From assembly GCF_001444425.1 (NCBI RefSeq), contig NZ_CP013189.1, positions 434,001-498,000 of the forward strand: a DNA stretch of 64,000 nucleotides. Direction: 5' to 3'. Below are positions 36,233-45,348 of this stretch, piece by piece. Source of the DNA: Pseudohongiella spirulinae. Lineage in GTDB: Bacteria; Pseudomonadota; Gammaproteobacteria; Pseudomonadales; Pseudohongiellaceae. The notes beneath the pieces are model-generated. The model did no database searches, had not been told where the DNA came from, and saw only the letters and a list, made by a program, of their open reading frames with translations. The stretch's first letter is position 1. Each line of letters opens with the position of its first letter. The position numbers and the translations under genes are program-made.

Positions 36233-36709
36233 TCAGGTCAGGCCGGTAAAGCCGGTCTGTCTGAGCGCCTCATAAAGTCCGATGGCCACCGTGTTTGATA
36301 GATTCAGGCTGCGGCTGCTTGTCTGCATGGGCAGTCGGAGCTTCTGATTGTCAGGCAGTGATTCCAGTATCTCCATTGGCAGGCCGCGCGTTTCAGGGCC
36401 GAACAGCAGAATATCACCGCTTCTAAACGGCGCATCGCAATAATACTGAGCGGCCTTGGTGGTAAATGCGTAGATCGTTGCAGATGCCGATATTTCGTCA
36501 ACTTTGTCGACAAATGCCTTCCAGTCAGTCCATTTGGCGACTTGACTCATTTCATGGTAGTCAAGTCCGGCGCGGCGAACTTTTTTCTCATCCAGATCAA
36601 ATCCAAGCGGCTCAATCAAATGCAATCTGGATTGGGTGTTTGCGGCCAATCGAATGATATTTCCGGTATTTGGCGGAATTTCAGGCTGGTATAGCACAAT
36701 GTGAAACAT
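36233..36709 (-). CDS. trmL: tRNA (cytidine/uridine-2'-O)-methyltransferase TrmL
   Basis: A 158-residue SPOUT enzyme methylating the wobble ribose of tRNA-Leu isoacceptors. MFHIVLYQPEIPPNTGNIIRLAANT, LHLIEPLGFDL, LLFGPETRGLPMEIL and MQTSSRSLNLSNTVAIGLYEALRQ form the knot. I chose ATG 36709; an upstream start (36742) adds residues not found in the family. In E. coli trmL also lies near secB, with gpsA and cysE between them, which are missing here. Confidence 0.94.
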   Translation of the reverse strand: MFHIVLYQPEIPPNTGNIIRLAANTQSRLHLIEPLGFDLDEKKVRRAGLDYHEMSQVAKWTDWKAFVDKVDEISASATIYAFTTKAAQYYCDAPFRSGDILLFGPETRGLPMEILESLPDNQKLRLPMQTSSRSLNLSNTVAIGLYEALRQTGFTGLT

Positions 36710-36870
36710 TGTAAAGCGCGTGCTCCTTAAATTTGTCCCCAAATATACCCTCTAAGTATCGGATTTACTATGGAATCCTGGTTGTTAATCTTTATAATTC
36801 GATGCAGTTGAAAGGTCGCAGGACCGGGCCTTGTTGCGTCATGACAGATGACAGATTTGGAGTGTGGTGA

Positions 36871-37812
36871 GTGTTGCAATGGTTCGGGCGAAAAAAGCGT
36901 GTGGAAGGCCTGGTCGGGTTATCTGTCAACGACACACGAGTCTCTCTGGCCCATGTCACCCGTCGTCGTGACGACATCTTTCTTGAGCAATGCGTGCGGC
37001 GTGAGTTTGAAGGCAAGGCTGCGCGCGACGTTTTAGCTGATTTGGTTGATGAATGCGGCCTGGAAGGGGCTGGTACCAATTTTTTGCTGTCGCCGTCAGA
37101 TTACAGCATTTACCTTGTAGATGCGCCGCAGGTGCCTGCAGAAGAAATGGCTGCTGCAATCAAATGGAAAATCAAGGATTTGCTGGACATGCCAGTCGAA
37201 AATGCCGCCATTGATGTGTTTCCCTTGCCTGACGATGCGTTTCAGGGGCGCAAACAGATGGTTTATGCCGTGGTCTCCGATCGCAGTCGACTGGAACAGG
37301 TGATTGATATGGTTGATCGCTCTGGATTAACACTCGGTAGTATAGATGTTCCAGAGATGGCTATGCGTAATATCACATCTCAGTTTGGCGATGATAGCAA
37401 TGGTCTTGCGTTTATTTCCCTCAAGCAGAGCGGCAGCGTGATGAATGTCACTCGTAATGGCCAGTTGTACTTGACGCGCAAGATCAATACTCCAGTGGGG
37501 CCGGATGCGCTGCTGGAATCTGATTGGGACATGTTAAGAGATCGCTTGGCACTTGAGGTGCAGCGGTCACTGGATTACCTGGAAAGCCAGATGGGACAAA
37601 GTCCGGTCGCTCAGATCATGATTGCCCCGCGCGCCCAGGACACCGAATCCATGATGAACAGTATGGCTGATGCGCTGGGTTCCCCGGTTGGTGTGCTGGA
37701 TTTTTACAACGACGTGGATGCGCCGGAATTTATTAATGCAGAGACCAGGGGCGCGGGTATGATGGTGATTGGTGCGGCACTGCGTGCGGGCGATGCCGGG
37801 GGGCAGGGCTGA
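36871..37812 (+). CDS. mshI: MSHA biogenesis protein MshI (PilM-like)
   Basis: A 313-residue cytoplasmic actin-like protein, homologous to PilM, that anchors the inner-membrane alignment complex of the MSHA pilus. Typical parts are GLVGLSVNDTRVSLAHVTRR near the start, AAAIKWKIKDLLDMPVENAAIDVFPLPD, and LALEVQRSLDYLESQM with AQIMIAPR. The start is GTG. It is the first gene of the msh run, and mshH is not present. The 160-base gap upstream to trmL contains TATAAT (36793-36798) but no good -35 box. Confidence 0.87.
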   Translation: MLQWFGRKKRVEGLVGLSVNDTRVSLAHVTRRRDDIFLEQCVRREFEGKAARDVLADLVDECGLEGAGTNFLLSPSDYSIYLVDAPQVPAEEMAAAIKWKIKDLLDMPVENAAIDVFPLPDDAFQGRKQMVYAVVSDRSRLEQVIDMVDRSGLTLGSIDVPEMAMRNITSQFGDDSNGLAFISLKQSGSVMNVTRNGQLYLTRKINTPVGPDALLESDWDMLRDRLALEVQRSLDYLESQMGQSPVAQIMIAPRAQDTESMMNSMADALGSPVGVLDFYNDVDAPEFINAETRGAGMMVIGAALRAGDAGGQG

Positions 37813-38420
37813 TGGCAAATGTCACTCAGCAGGTCAATCTTTATTTGCCAGAGCTGCAGCCCAGTCGCGACCTGGTGAATGCCGCAAGGGCTCTGCAGGC
37901 TCTGCTTGTCGTTGTGGTTGCCGGGGCATTAATCAGCGCTGTGCAATTCTGGCAACGCTCGTCGGCTCAGACCGAACTGGCGCTTTTGCAGGAAGCGCTG
38001 CGGGTACAAACTGTGCGGACTGAAGAATTAGAGCGGGATGTGGCGGCCAGAGCTACTGATCAGGCGCTGGTTCGCGAGATGGAAACCCGTGAGTTGCGCC
38101 TGGCGCAGGCGAGACAGCTATACGAATTCATGCAGGGTACCACGCTGGGTAATCTGGTTGGCTATTCAGAGCACTTCAAGGATTTGTCGCGTGCCTCGTT
38201 TACGGGTGTTTGGCTCAGGAATATCAACATACGGGGTAACGCAGATTCGGTCACGATCGCTGGTGCGGTGCAACAGCCGGCAATGCTGCCGGACTATGTG
38301 GGACGGTTGAGTAATGGTCGCAGTGCGTTGAGCACACGGCGCTTTAATCGACTGATCAGCACGCGTGATGAGTCGAGCGAACAGGAATTGTACGAATTTA
38401 CTCTGGAGGCTGGTCAATGA
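37812..38420 (+). CDS. PilN-like MSHA biogenesis protein (MshI2)
   Basis: A 202-residue inner-membrane protein of the PilN family. A short cytoplasmic N-terminus with VNLYLPELQPSRDLVNAA mimics the PilM-binding motif. One membrane helix (LLVVVVAGALISAVQFW) and a coiled coil follow, then a small periplasmic domain (GVWLRNINIRGNADSVTIAGAVQQPAMLPDYVGRLS). It overlaps the mshI stop by one base and mshJ by 4 bases. Position and fold match the second MshI gene of Shewanella and Vibrio loci. Confidence 0.85.
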   Translation: MANVTQQVNLYLPELQPSRDLVNAARALQALLVVVVAGALISAVQFWQRSSAQTELALLQEALRVQTVRTEELERDVAARATDQALVREMETRELRLAQARQLYEFMQGTTLGNLVGYSEHFKDLSRASFTGVWLRNINIRGNADSVTIAGAVQQPAMLPDYVGRLSNGRSALSTRRFNRLISTRDESSEQELYEFTLEAGQ

Positions 38421-39118
38421 GTCTCAAAACTCAGTTCAGGGATTTCAGTAATCGTTTTGATGAGCGTTCTGCTGCTGAAAAGTTGTTATTGGCTGTTATC
38501 TGCGTCGGCGTGGTGTTTTGGCTATATTTTATTTTGGTGTTTGAGCCGCTTTCTGCGTCGGTACAAAGCGCACAGCAACAATTGACAGCAGCACAGGCGC
38601 GACTGACTGCCATGCAGCAACGTGAGCAGATTGCCATTACGACGGGTAATGAAGACCCCAATCGGGCGGTTCGCCAGCGCATTGAGCGGGCGATTGGGGA
38701 TCAGGCTGTGCTCCAGCGCCAGATTGAAGAGCTGACGGGTAACCTGGTGACACCACAATCCATGACCCGGCTGCTGACGTCAATGCTGGAGCAACGCGCG
38801 GGTCTTACGCTGGTTCGTGTTGAAAATCAAATGCCTCAACCCATGCGCAGCTATGAGGACATGATGGCTGAGGCGGCGTCAGACGAGCCGACAACGGCAA
38901 ACAGAAACGCTGATCAATTACAGGTTTATAAGCATAGTCTGGCTTTGGAGCTGGAAGGTGATTTTTTGAGTTTGATTAATTATCTGCGTAGCGTTGAGTC
39001 GTTTAATGAGCGTTTTTTCTGGGACGAAATCAGTTTTGTGCAAACTGAGTGGCCCAATGCGCGTGTTACCTTGAGATTGCATACTTTGAGTGCAGAGGAA
39101 GGGTTTGTTGGTGTTTAA
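38417..39118 (+). CDS. mshJ: MSHA biogenesis protein MshJ (PilO-like)
   Basis: A 233-residue inner-membrane protein of the PilO/GspM type. One N-terminal membrane helix (LLLAVICVGVVFWLYFILVFEPL) is followed by a coiled coil with many glutamines. A periplasmic ferredoxin-like domain completes it (LTLVRVENQMP, LALELEGDFLSLINYLRSVE, FFWDEISFVQTEWPNARVTLRLHTLS). It pairs with the PilN-like protein. It overlaps its neighbours on both sides. Confidence 0.87.
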   Translation: MSLKTQFRDFSNRFDERSAAEKLLLAVICVGVVFWLYFILVFEPLSASVQSAQQQLTAAQARLTAMQQREQIAITTGNEDPNRAVRQRIERAIGDQAVLQRQIEELTGNLVTPQSMTRLLTSMLEQRAGLTLVRVENQMPQPMRSYEDMMAEAASDEPTTANRNADQLQVYKHSLALELEGDFLSLINYLRSVESFNERFFWDEISFVQTEWPNARVTLRLHTLSAEEGFVGV

Positions 39119-39515
39119 TCGTCTGAGCCGGACATCAATGCAAGTATTGTTGCTGAGTTTCGTCGCAGGTACAGCATTGGGGCAGTCTCAGCGTACCCAG
39201 ATGATAGATGGCGAATTGTTTCGTGACCCGACGCAGCCGCCGGTTGTGGCGGGCGCGCTGTCTGTGGTGACTGATCTGGTAGAGGTCGGCGGCGCCAGTC
39301 TGACCCTTAACAGGACCGATTACGTAGTCAGCTTTATAAGAACAGGTGGCAGCCAGCCTGTTGTTGTGATCAACAATACAACGCTGACCATTGGCGATGA
39401 AATAGAAGGTGCACGAGTAGTGGATATCAGAAGCGGAGAAGTTGTGTTAGCCGCCCAGAATCAGGAGTTTGTTTTGACGACGTTCTCAAGACCTGTTCGG
39501 GAGCCTTTACAATGA
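39111..39515 (+). CDS. mshK: MSHA biogenesis protein MshK (PilP-like)
   Basis: A 134-residue exported protein of the PilP/GspC-like type that bridges the inner complex to the secretin. A signal peptide precedes DGELFRDPTQPP, the characteristic start, and a small HR-type domain: LTLNRTDYVVSFI, PVVVINNTTLTIGDEIEGARVVDIRSGEVVLA. I chose GTG 39111 because GAGGAAGG lies about 8 bases upstream and it gives an 8-base overlap with mshJ. GTG 39090 and TTG 39108 are alternatives. Confidence 0.83.
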   Translation: MFNRLSRTSMQVLLLSFVAGTALGQSQRTQMIDGELFRDPTQPPVVAGALSVVTDLVEVGGASLTLNRTDYVVSFIRTGGSQPVVVINNTTLTIGDEIEGARVVDIRSGEVVLAAQNQEFVLTTFSRPVREPLQ

Positions 39516-41398
39516 TTTTCAGGTTCCTCACAGAATGTCCAATTATCAGGCAGTCTGCCCGACGGTCATGGTTTCTTGCCTGTCTGGGGTTGGTATCCTG
39601 CGCTGCATCGGATGTCGAACGCGCGACTGATGTTGCAATCATAGATCGCATGGAGACCTTGCTCTTGGATGCTGAGGCGTCTTACCAGCAACCAATTGTT
39701 GACGCGCCTGATGCGGAGGTATTGCGAGAGCTGTTGCCTGGTCTGTCAATGGACGATGACTTGCTGGTGCCGGTCAGTGAACGATTCAACGTGGTTGCGA
39801 ACGAAGAAAACGCCAGGGACTTTTTCAGTAATCTGGTGGCTGGGACCGAATATGGCGTCGCTTTGAGCTCCGGTATTGAAGGCACTATCAGTCTGAATAT
39901 GCCCAATGTCACCATTGCCGAAGTTATGGAGGCCGTGGGTGATATTTACGGCTATCAGATAAACCGGCAGGGTAATACCTATCGGATTCAGCCGCCTGGA
40001 CTGCAGACACGCATCTTTACGGTGGACTACCTGAATGTCAGTCGCACCGGTAACTCCAGTGTGCAGGTATCGTCCGGTGGCTCGGGTGGTGCCGGTGGCG
40101 GCTTCGGAGGTGTGGGTGGCGTCGGCGGTATAGGCGGTGTCGGTGGCGGCTTCGGAGGTGTTGGTGGCGGATTTGGTGGCGTCAGCGGTGTTGGCGGTAT
40201 AGGTGGTATAGGTGGTCTTGGCACGTCAGGGATTGGTGGTCTGGGTGGCTCCGCGGTTGGCGGCGGTGGAGGTGGTGGTCAGGTGACCACGCAGACCGAG
40301 ACAGACTTCTGGAGTGATATCAAGGCAACACTGGAGACCATGATCGGTATACGGTCGTCGTCCTCGAGTACTCAGGCTAACAATAATACTGGTAGTGGTT
40401 TGCTCTCAGGACTGGTTAACAACGCACCAAGAGCCAGTGCCACATCGGACGAAAGTGGGCGCTCTGTGGTTGTGCAGCCTCAAGTAGGTCTGATAATGGT
40501 GACGGCGGCGCCAGCGGAACTGGAGCGCGTTGCCAGTTACATTGAAACAGCTCAAAATATTCTGAGTCGCGAAGTCACCATTCAGGTGCAGTTTCTGGAA
40601 GTCATCCTCAACAAAGGTTTTCAGTCTGCGATTGATTTTGACACATTTGGACCGGGTGGAGCCGACGGGGGCAATAACCGTATAACGGGCCAATTCGGTG
40701 TTGGCGAAGAGTCCAGCGGCATTGACGGTATTTCCAATCCACTGAGTATCGCTACCAATTTTACAGATTTTGACGCTGTGTTCCGGCTGCTGGAGTCCAG
40801 AGGTACTACGCAGGTGTTGTCCAGCCCCAGCCTGAAAGTGCTTAATAATCAGAAAGCGGTCTTTCAGGACGGCGATCAGGAATTCTTCCAGACCAGTGTG
40901 GGATCTAATGTAATTAGCACCGGGTCGTCTGTGACAGAGAACTCGAATAGCAGTCTGCAGCAGTTTTTTTCGGGCATCTCCATGGACATTACCCCCCAGA
41001 TAAGTGCTGATGGGACGATTACCCTGCACGTACACCCGACCATCACAACAGTCTCAGAGCAGAACAAGTCTGTGGATGGTCAGCAAGTGCCGCTGGCTCG
41101 CACATCAGTGAGGGAGCTCGATAGCGTCATCCGGGCGCAGGATGGCAAAATTGTGGTTCTGGGTGGTTTGGCTTACGAGCGCAGTGTGGACAATTCTGCC
41201 GGTATTCCGGGCCTGAATGATGTACCGGTGGTCGGTGCTGCCTTTGACCAGCGTCGACGCAGCACAGTGAAAAGTGAGTTCATCATCCTGTTGCGGCCGG
41301 TCATCGGCGGAGCCCAGTCAGAGCAGCAACTGTTGCGTGAGCGCAGCGACCGGCTGCGTGACATGGGTCGCGACATCAACCCGTTTAACGGACGTTGA
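39512..41398 (+). CDS. mshL: MSHA secretin MshL with glycine-rich insert
   Basis: A 628-residue outer-membrane secretin, the exit channel for the pilus. The N-terminus ends in LACLGLVSC, a probable lipobox. N-domains follow (ISLNMPNVTIAEVMEAVGDIYGYQI). Between about residues 189 and 258 lies an unusual low-complexity insert made of repeated GG-V/F/I-GG triplets. Then come the N3 domain and the secretin core: VTIQVQFLEVILNKGF, VLSSPSLKVLNNQKAVFQDG, and VVLGGLAYERS...GIPGLNDVPVVGAAF. It overlaps mshK by 4 bases. The insert does not disrupt the frame. Its place suggests a flexible periplasmic linker, which is inference. Confidence 0.93.
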   Translation: MIFRFLTECPIIRQSARRSWFLACLGLVSCAASDVERATDVAIIDRMETLLLDAEASYQQPIVDAPDAEVLRELLPGLSMDDDLLVPVSERFNVVANEENARDFFSNLVAGTEYGVALSSGIEGTISLNMPNVTIAEVMEAVGDIYGYQINRQGNTYRIQPPGLQTRIFTVDYLNVSRTGNSSVQVSSGGSGGAGGGFGGVGGVGGIGGVGGGFGGVGGGFGGVSGVGGIGGIGGLGTSGIGGLGGSAVGGGGGGGQVTTQTETDFWSDIKATLETMIGIRSSSSSTQANNNTGSGLLSGLVNNAPRASATSDESGRSVVVQPQVGLIMVTAAPAELERVASYIETAQNILSREVTIQVQFLEVILNKGFQSAIDFDTFGPGGADGGNNRITGQFGVGEESSGIDGISNPLSIATNFTDFDAVFRLLESRGTTQVLSSPSLKVLNNQKAVFQDGDQEFFQTSVGSNVISTGSSVTENSNSSLQQFFSGISMDITPQISADGTITLHVHPTITTVSEQNKSVDGQQVPLARTSVRELDSVIRAQDGKIVVLGGLAYERSVDNSAGIPGLNDVPVVGAAFDQRRRSTVKSEFIILLRPVIGGAQSEQQLLRERSDRLRDMGRDINPFNGR

Positions 41399-41418
41399 CA
41401 CAAAGGTCAGCCACTACT

Positions 41419-42342
41419 ATGTATCTTGAGCACTTCGGACTTAAAGAGTTTCCGTTTTCGTTGACACCGAATACGGAGTACTTTCTGAATATGGCCAGCT
41501 ACCATAAGGCATACAATATGCTGATGGTATCGATCGCCAATCGCGAAGGGTTTATCAAGGTGGTCGGTGAGGTCGGTACCGGTAAAACCATGATGTGCCG
41601 CACGGTGCTCAATGCGCTGGAACATGATGCGGAGCGCTACGTAACAGCCTACATTGCCAATCCCGTGCTCAGCCCCAAGGGGCTGTTTCTGGCGTTTGCT
41701 GAAGAGCTGGGTATAGAGGTCGATACCGATATTGGTCATCACAGTCTGCTGAAGCGAATATCCAAAGTGTTGATGGAACACGCTTTGTCTGACCGTCAGG
41801 TGATCCTTTTTATTGACGAAGCTCACGCCATGCCCAGGAAAACCCTGGAAGCGCTGCGTCTGTTGACTAATCTGGAAACTGAAAAGAGCAAACTGTTTCA
41901 GGTGGTGCTGTTTGCCCAGCCAGAGCTGGACGAGATGCTCAGGGAAAAATCGTTACGGCAATTGCTGCAGCGCATCACCTTTTCCTACAAACTGGAATCG
42001 CTGGATCGAGACGGCGTGCATCGTTATGTTTCTCATCGCATGGCCAAGGCCGGTTATAATGGGCCGGATGTTTTTTCCTCCAAAGCGCTGGATGATCTTT
42101 TTGCCGTCAGTCAGGGCATACCCCGCATCATCAATATTCTGTGTCACAAGGCGTTGATGGTTGCTTACGGCCGGGGTGATCGAATGGTCGACCGGTTGCA
42201 TATGCAAAAAGCCATAGACGATACGGAAGGCGTTGAATACGTAAAAAGCGACTCGCAATCGATGCGGCTGGCGACTGTCAGTCTCGCTCTCATTGGTGGT
42301 GCAGTTGCGTTGTACCTTCTTAGTTACTACCTGCGGTCTTGA
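41419..42342 (+). CDS. mshM: MSHA accessory ATPase MshM (ExeA-like)
   Basis: A 307-residue AAA ATPase of the ExeA/GspA family. MYLEHFGLKEFPFSLTPNTEYF is the typical start. Walker A is GEVGTGKT, and Walker B is VILFIDEAHAMP. Sensor region LFAQPELDEML and SQGIPRIINILCHKALM follow, with one C-terminal membrane helix (LATVSLALIGGAVALYLLSYYL). I chose ATG 41419 over TTG 41395 because it gives the family N-terminus. ExeA homologues use energy to insert or assemble the secretin through peptidoglycan, which fits its place after mshL. Confidence 0.9.
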   Translation: MYLEHFGLKEFPFSLTPNTEYFLNMASYHKAYNMLMVSIANREGFIKVVGEVGTGKTMMCRTVLNALEHDAERYVTAYIANPVLSPKGLFLAFAEELGIEVDTDIGHHSLLKRISKVLMEHALSDRQVILFIDEAHAMPRKTLEALRLLTNLETEKSKLFQVVLFAQPELDEMLREKSLRQLLQRITFSYKLESLDRDGVHRYVSHRMAKAGYNGPDVFSSKALDDLFAVSQGIPRIINILCHKALMVAYGRGDRMVDRLHMQKAIDDTEGVEYVKSDSQSMRLATVSLALIGGAVALYLLSYYLRS

Positions 42343-42347
42343 CGAAA

Positions 42348-43508
42348 ATGAGTCTTGTAAATGACATGTTGCGTGACCTTGATGCCAGGCGTCGCGATGC
42401 ACCGGGAGGCGGTGTTGGTCCGGACAAACTGATCCCGGCTTCTGAGCAGCATCAACAATCAAAAAACCGGAAATCAGGTAACAAGCTCAAGTTCCTGGTG
42501 CTTGCTGTATTGCTCTCAGGATCTGTTGTGTTGGTGCTCATGTATTTGCAGGAATCTGTTCAGGCGCCTGCGGGTGCGCTGCCAGATTTCAGTGTGTCAG
42601 TGCCTGCGCCGCTTCAGTCTCAGGACCCAGTTGCCGGAGTGCAGTCCAATTCCGGGCGGGATGCTGAGCAGGAAACCCTGCGCGCCCTTGAAGAACGATT
42701 GCAGCAGCTTGAGCAACAGAATCAGCAACTGCAGGCCGCAAACGCTAATCGCTGGCAGGAAAGAGACTGGGCTGAGGCAGAGCAACTGCCAGATCCAGTT
42801 TCTGAACCAACGGCAGTAACACGACTGGCGCCGGTGCCAGATGACACAGCCGCTGTCGTTGCTCCCGAGTCAGATACGCAGCTTGCGGTGCAGTCCGCCA
42901 GTAGCCTGGTCAGGGATTCCCGTCCGCTCAGTCTGGCCGAACAGGACCGGCAACAAGTGCAAAAAGCGCTGAACGAATGGGCGGATGGTCAACGACTGAC
43001 GGCTTTGCAGACGCTTGATCAGTTTGTTTACAACAATCCCTCAGCGCATCAATCTCGCGAAATGCTGGCCAAGCTTTTGATCCAACAGGGTGAGCCGGTG
43101 CGCGCCATGCAGGCCACAGAGCTGGGACTGATGATTTCTCCCAATCATGCCGGTTTCAAAAAAGTCAAAGCGCGGCTGTTGATTGATGAAGGCCGTGCAG
43201 CGGAAGCAATTCTTCTACTGGATGAGTTTCCGCCGTCAGCCGCTGCAGACCCCGAATACCATGATGTTATGGCAACGGCTTTGTTGGCTGGTCAGGAGTT
43301 CGAACGAGCAGCTCAGTCCTATCGAACACTGCTGCAGCAAGATCAGACGGTGGGCCGTTGGTGGTATGGCATGGCCGTGGCGCTGGAATCTCAGGGGCGC
43401 ACTACTGACGCGGTCGTAGCTTATGAGCGTGCCTTGCAGCAAGCCAGCCTCAGCAGCGGATTGCGTCAGAACAGCCAACGGCGATTGGCGGCACTGAGGC
43501 CAGACTGA
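42348..43508 (+). CDS. mshN: MSHA biogenesis protein MshN (TPR)
   Basis: A 386-residue inner-membrane protein. MSLVNDMLRDLDARR is the family start. A membrane helix follows (FLVLAVLLSGSVVLVLMYLQ), then a Gln-rich coiled coil (LRALEERLQQLEQQNQQLQAAN) and C-terminal tetratricopeptide repeats from about residue 220. ATG 42348 is preferred to TTG 42339. The TPR part probably binds other pilus components in the periplasm. It is one base short of the mshE start, in a tight gene run. Confidence 0.87.
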   Translation: MSLVNDMLRDLDARRRDAPGGGVGPDKLIPASEQHQQSKNRKSGNKLKFLVLAVLLSGSVVLVLMYLQESVQAPAGALPDFSVSVPAPLQSQDPVAGVQSNSGRDAEQETLRALEERLQQLEQQNQQLQAANANRWQERDWAEAEQLPDPVSEPTAVTRLAPVPDDTAAVVAPESDTQLAVQSASSLVRDSRPLSLAEQDRQQVQKALNEWADGQRLTALQTLDQFVYNNPSAHQSREMLAKLLIQQGEPVRAMQATELGLMISPNHAGFKKVKARLLIDEGRAAEAILLLDEFPPSAAADPEYHDVMATALLAGQEFERAAQSYRTLLQQDQTVGRWWYGMAVALESQGRTTDAVVAYERALQQASLSSGLRQNSQRRLAALRPD

Positions 43509-43509
43509 T

Positions 43510-45348
43510 ATGGCCATCAAACAGAAAGTTCGCATCGGTGATTTGCTGGTTAAAAACGGTGTTATCACTGAAGATCAGCTTCAGCAGGCGCTGGCAAAGC
43601 AAAAATCCACCGGCTTGCGTCTGGGGCGAACTCTGATAAACCTTGGGTTTGTTCAGGAAGACCGTTTTCTGGGTTTTTTATCGGAACAGCTCAATGTCCC
43701 CTTCGTTGACCTGCGTCGCTACAAGTTCGACAACGCTATTGTTCAGCGCCTGTCGGAAACGCACGCCAGACGCTTCCGCGCGATCGCACTGTCTGAGAAA
43801 AACGGTCTGTTGCTGGTTGGAATGGCAGACCCTACCGATATTTATGCCTTTGATGCCCTGGAGCGGTTACTGCAGCAACCCATAGAACTGGCTGTGGTGC
43901 GGGAAAGCGAATTGCTGGCCACACTGGATCTGGTTTACAGGCGAACAGATGAAATCGCCGGTTTTGCCGAGGAACTGGATGAAGAACTGACAGACGGCCA
44001 GTTCGATTTGGCCGCGCTGGTGCCGGCTGCCGACGACAGTGATGCACCGGTCGTGAAACTGTTACAGTCACTTTTTGAAGACGCTGTGCAGATCCGTGCG
44101 TCAGATATTCATATAGAACCCGACGAGCATGTGCTTAGAATTCGCCAGCGGATCGATGGCGTGCTACAGGAACAAATCGTTAAAGAGCGTCGCATTGCGC
44201 CAGCCCTGGTACTGCGCCTGAAATTAATGTCGGGGCTTGATATTTCCGAAAAACGGTTACCCCAGGATGGTCGTTTCAGTCTGAAAGTCAAAGAGAAAAA
44301 GATCGACGTGCGACTGTCTACTATGCCCGTCGAATATGGTGAATCAGTGGTCATGCGCCTGCTGGATCAGACCGACGGGGCTGTTGAGCTGGATGAAGTG
44401 GGCATGTCGCCACAGATGGTGGAACAGTTCCGAAAACTGATCCACATGCCACATGGCCTTATTCTTGTTACCGGCCCGACCGGATCGGGCAAAACCACTA
44501 CCTTGTATGGAGCTCTGCAGGAACTCAACGAAATCGGTAAAAAGATCATTACAGTGGAAGATCCGGTGGAATACCGCCTGAGCCGGGTCAATCAGGTACA
44601 GATCAATCCCAAAATTGGTCTGACGTTCGCCCGCGTATTGCGTGCCAGTCTGCGCCAGGATCCTGATATCTTGCTGGTGGGTGAGATACGGGATCAAGAA
44701 ACCGCTGAGATTGCATTGCGTGCCGCCATGACAGGTCATATGGTTCTGTCAACACTGCATACCAATGACGCCGTATCCAGTGCCATGCGTCTGGTAGATA
44801 TGGGTGCTGAGGGGTTTCTGGCGGCGACAGCCATTCGCGCCGTTCTGGCTCAGCGACTGGTCAGGAGGCTTTGTGATAATTGCTGCGTGGATCATCAGCC
44901 CGAGCAACGTGAGATACAGTGGATTCGGCATGTGCTCGGAGAACTGGCGCCGGACGAGTTCCAGCTTAAACGGGCCAGCGGCTGTCACCGTTGCAACAAT
45001 ACTGGTTATCGTGGGCGGGTCGGGGTCTTTGAGCTACTGGTGCTCAATGATGAGATGGCGGATGCCTTGCGTCGCGCGAATTCCTCGGATTTCGTAAAAG
45101 CAGCCCGTCAAAGTAAAGGTTATCGGCCTCTGGTGGTCAGTGCGCTGTTGGATGCCTTTGCCGGCGTGACGAGTCTTGAGGAAGTCTATAAGGTTGCCGA
45201 GCAACTGGATGAGAGCGGAGACTGGATGCTGCAGAATTCACCCTCATGGCCATCCATTAGTGATGAGGCTGATGCGATCATCGATCCGGATGTGGCTGGG
45301 GACACTGAAGCATCTCACCTCATGGCGTGGGACGAGACTGAGAGATAA
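43510..45348 (+). CDS. mshE: MSHA pilus extension ATPase MshE
   Basis: A 612-residue GspE/PilB-type hexameric ATPase that drives pilus polymerisation. The N-terminal MshEN domain, which binds cyclic-di-GMP in Vibrio cholerae MshE, has its RLGxxL...L...L..Q motif (RLGRTLINLGFVQEDRFLGF, then LSEQLNVPF). Walker A GPTGSGKTT lies at 322-330 and Walker B is ILLVGEIRDQETAEIAL, with Asp box VEDPVEYRL. A tetracysteine zinc site (CDNCC ... CHRCNNTGYRGRVGVFE) follows. Pilus extension is therefore likely tuned by cyclic-di-GMP. It ends one base into the mshG start. Confidence 0.95.
   Translation: MAIKQKVRIGDLLVKNGVITEDQLQQALAKQKSTGLRLGRTLINLGFVQEDRFLGFLSEQLNVPFVDLRRYKFDNAIVQRLSETHARRFRAIALSEKNGLLLVGMADPTDIYAFDALERLLQQPIELAVVRESELLATLDLVYRRTDEIAGFAEELDEELTDGQFDLAALVPAADDSDAPVVKLLQSLFEDAVQIRASDIHIEPDEHVLRIRQRIDGVLQEQIVKERRIAPALVLRLKLMSGLDISEKRLPQDGRFSLKVKEKKIDVRLSTMPVEYGESVVMRLLDQTDGAVELDEVGMSPQMVEQFRKLIHMPHGLILVTGPTGSGKTTTLYGALQELNEIGKKIITVEDPVEYRLSRVNQVQINPKIGLTFARVLRASLRQDPDILLVGEIRDQETAEIALRAAMTGHMVLSTLHTNDAVSSAMRLVDMGAEGFLAATAIRAVLAQRLVRRLCDNCCVDHQPEQREIQWIRHVLGELAPDEFQLKRASGCHRCNNTGYRGRVGVFELLVLNDEMADALRRANSSDFVKAARQSKGYRPLVVSALLDAFAGVTSLEEVYKVAEQLDESGDWMLQNSPSWPSISDEADAIIDPDVAGDTEASHLMAWDETER

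Noticed and set aside
40027-40224. Possible tandem DNA repeat or CRISPR-like array in mshL
   Set aside because: The repeats are coding GGN glycine triplets of irregular length in frame. There are no spacers and no cas genes in the window.
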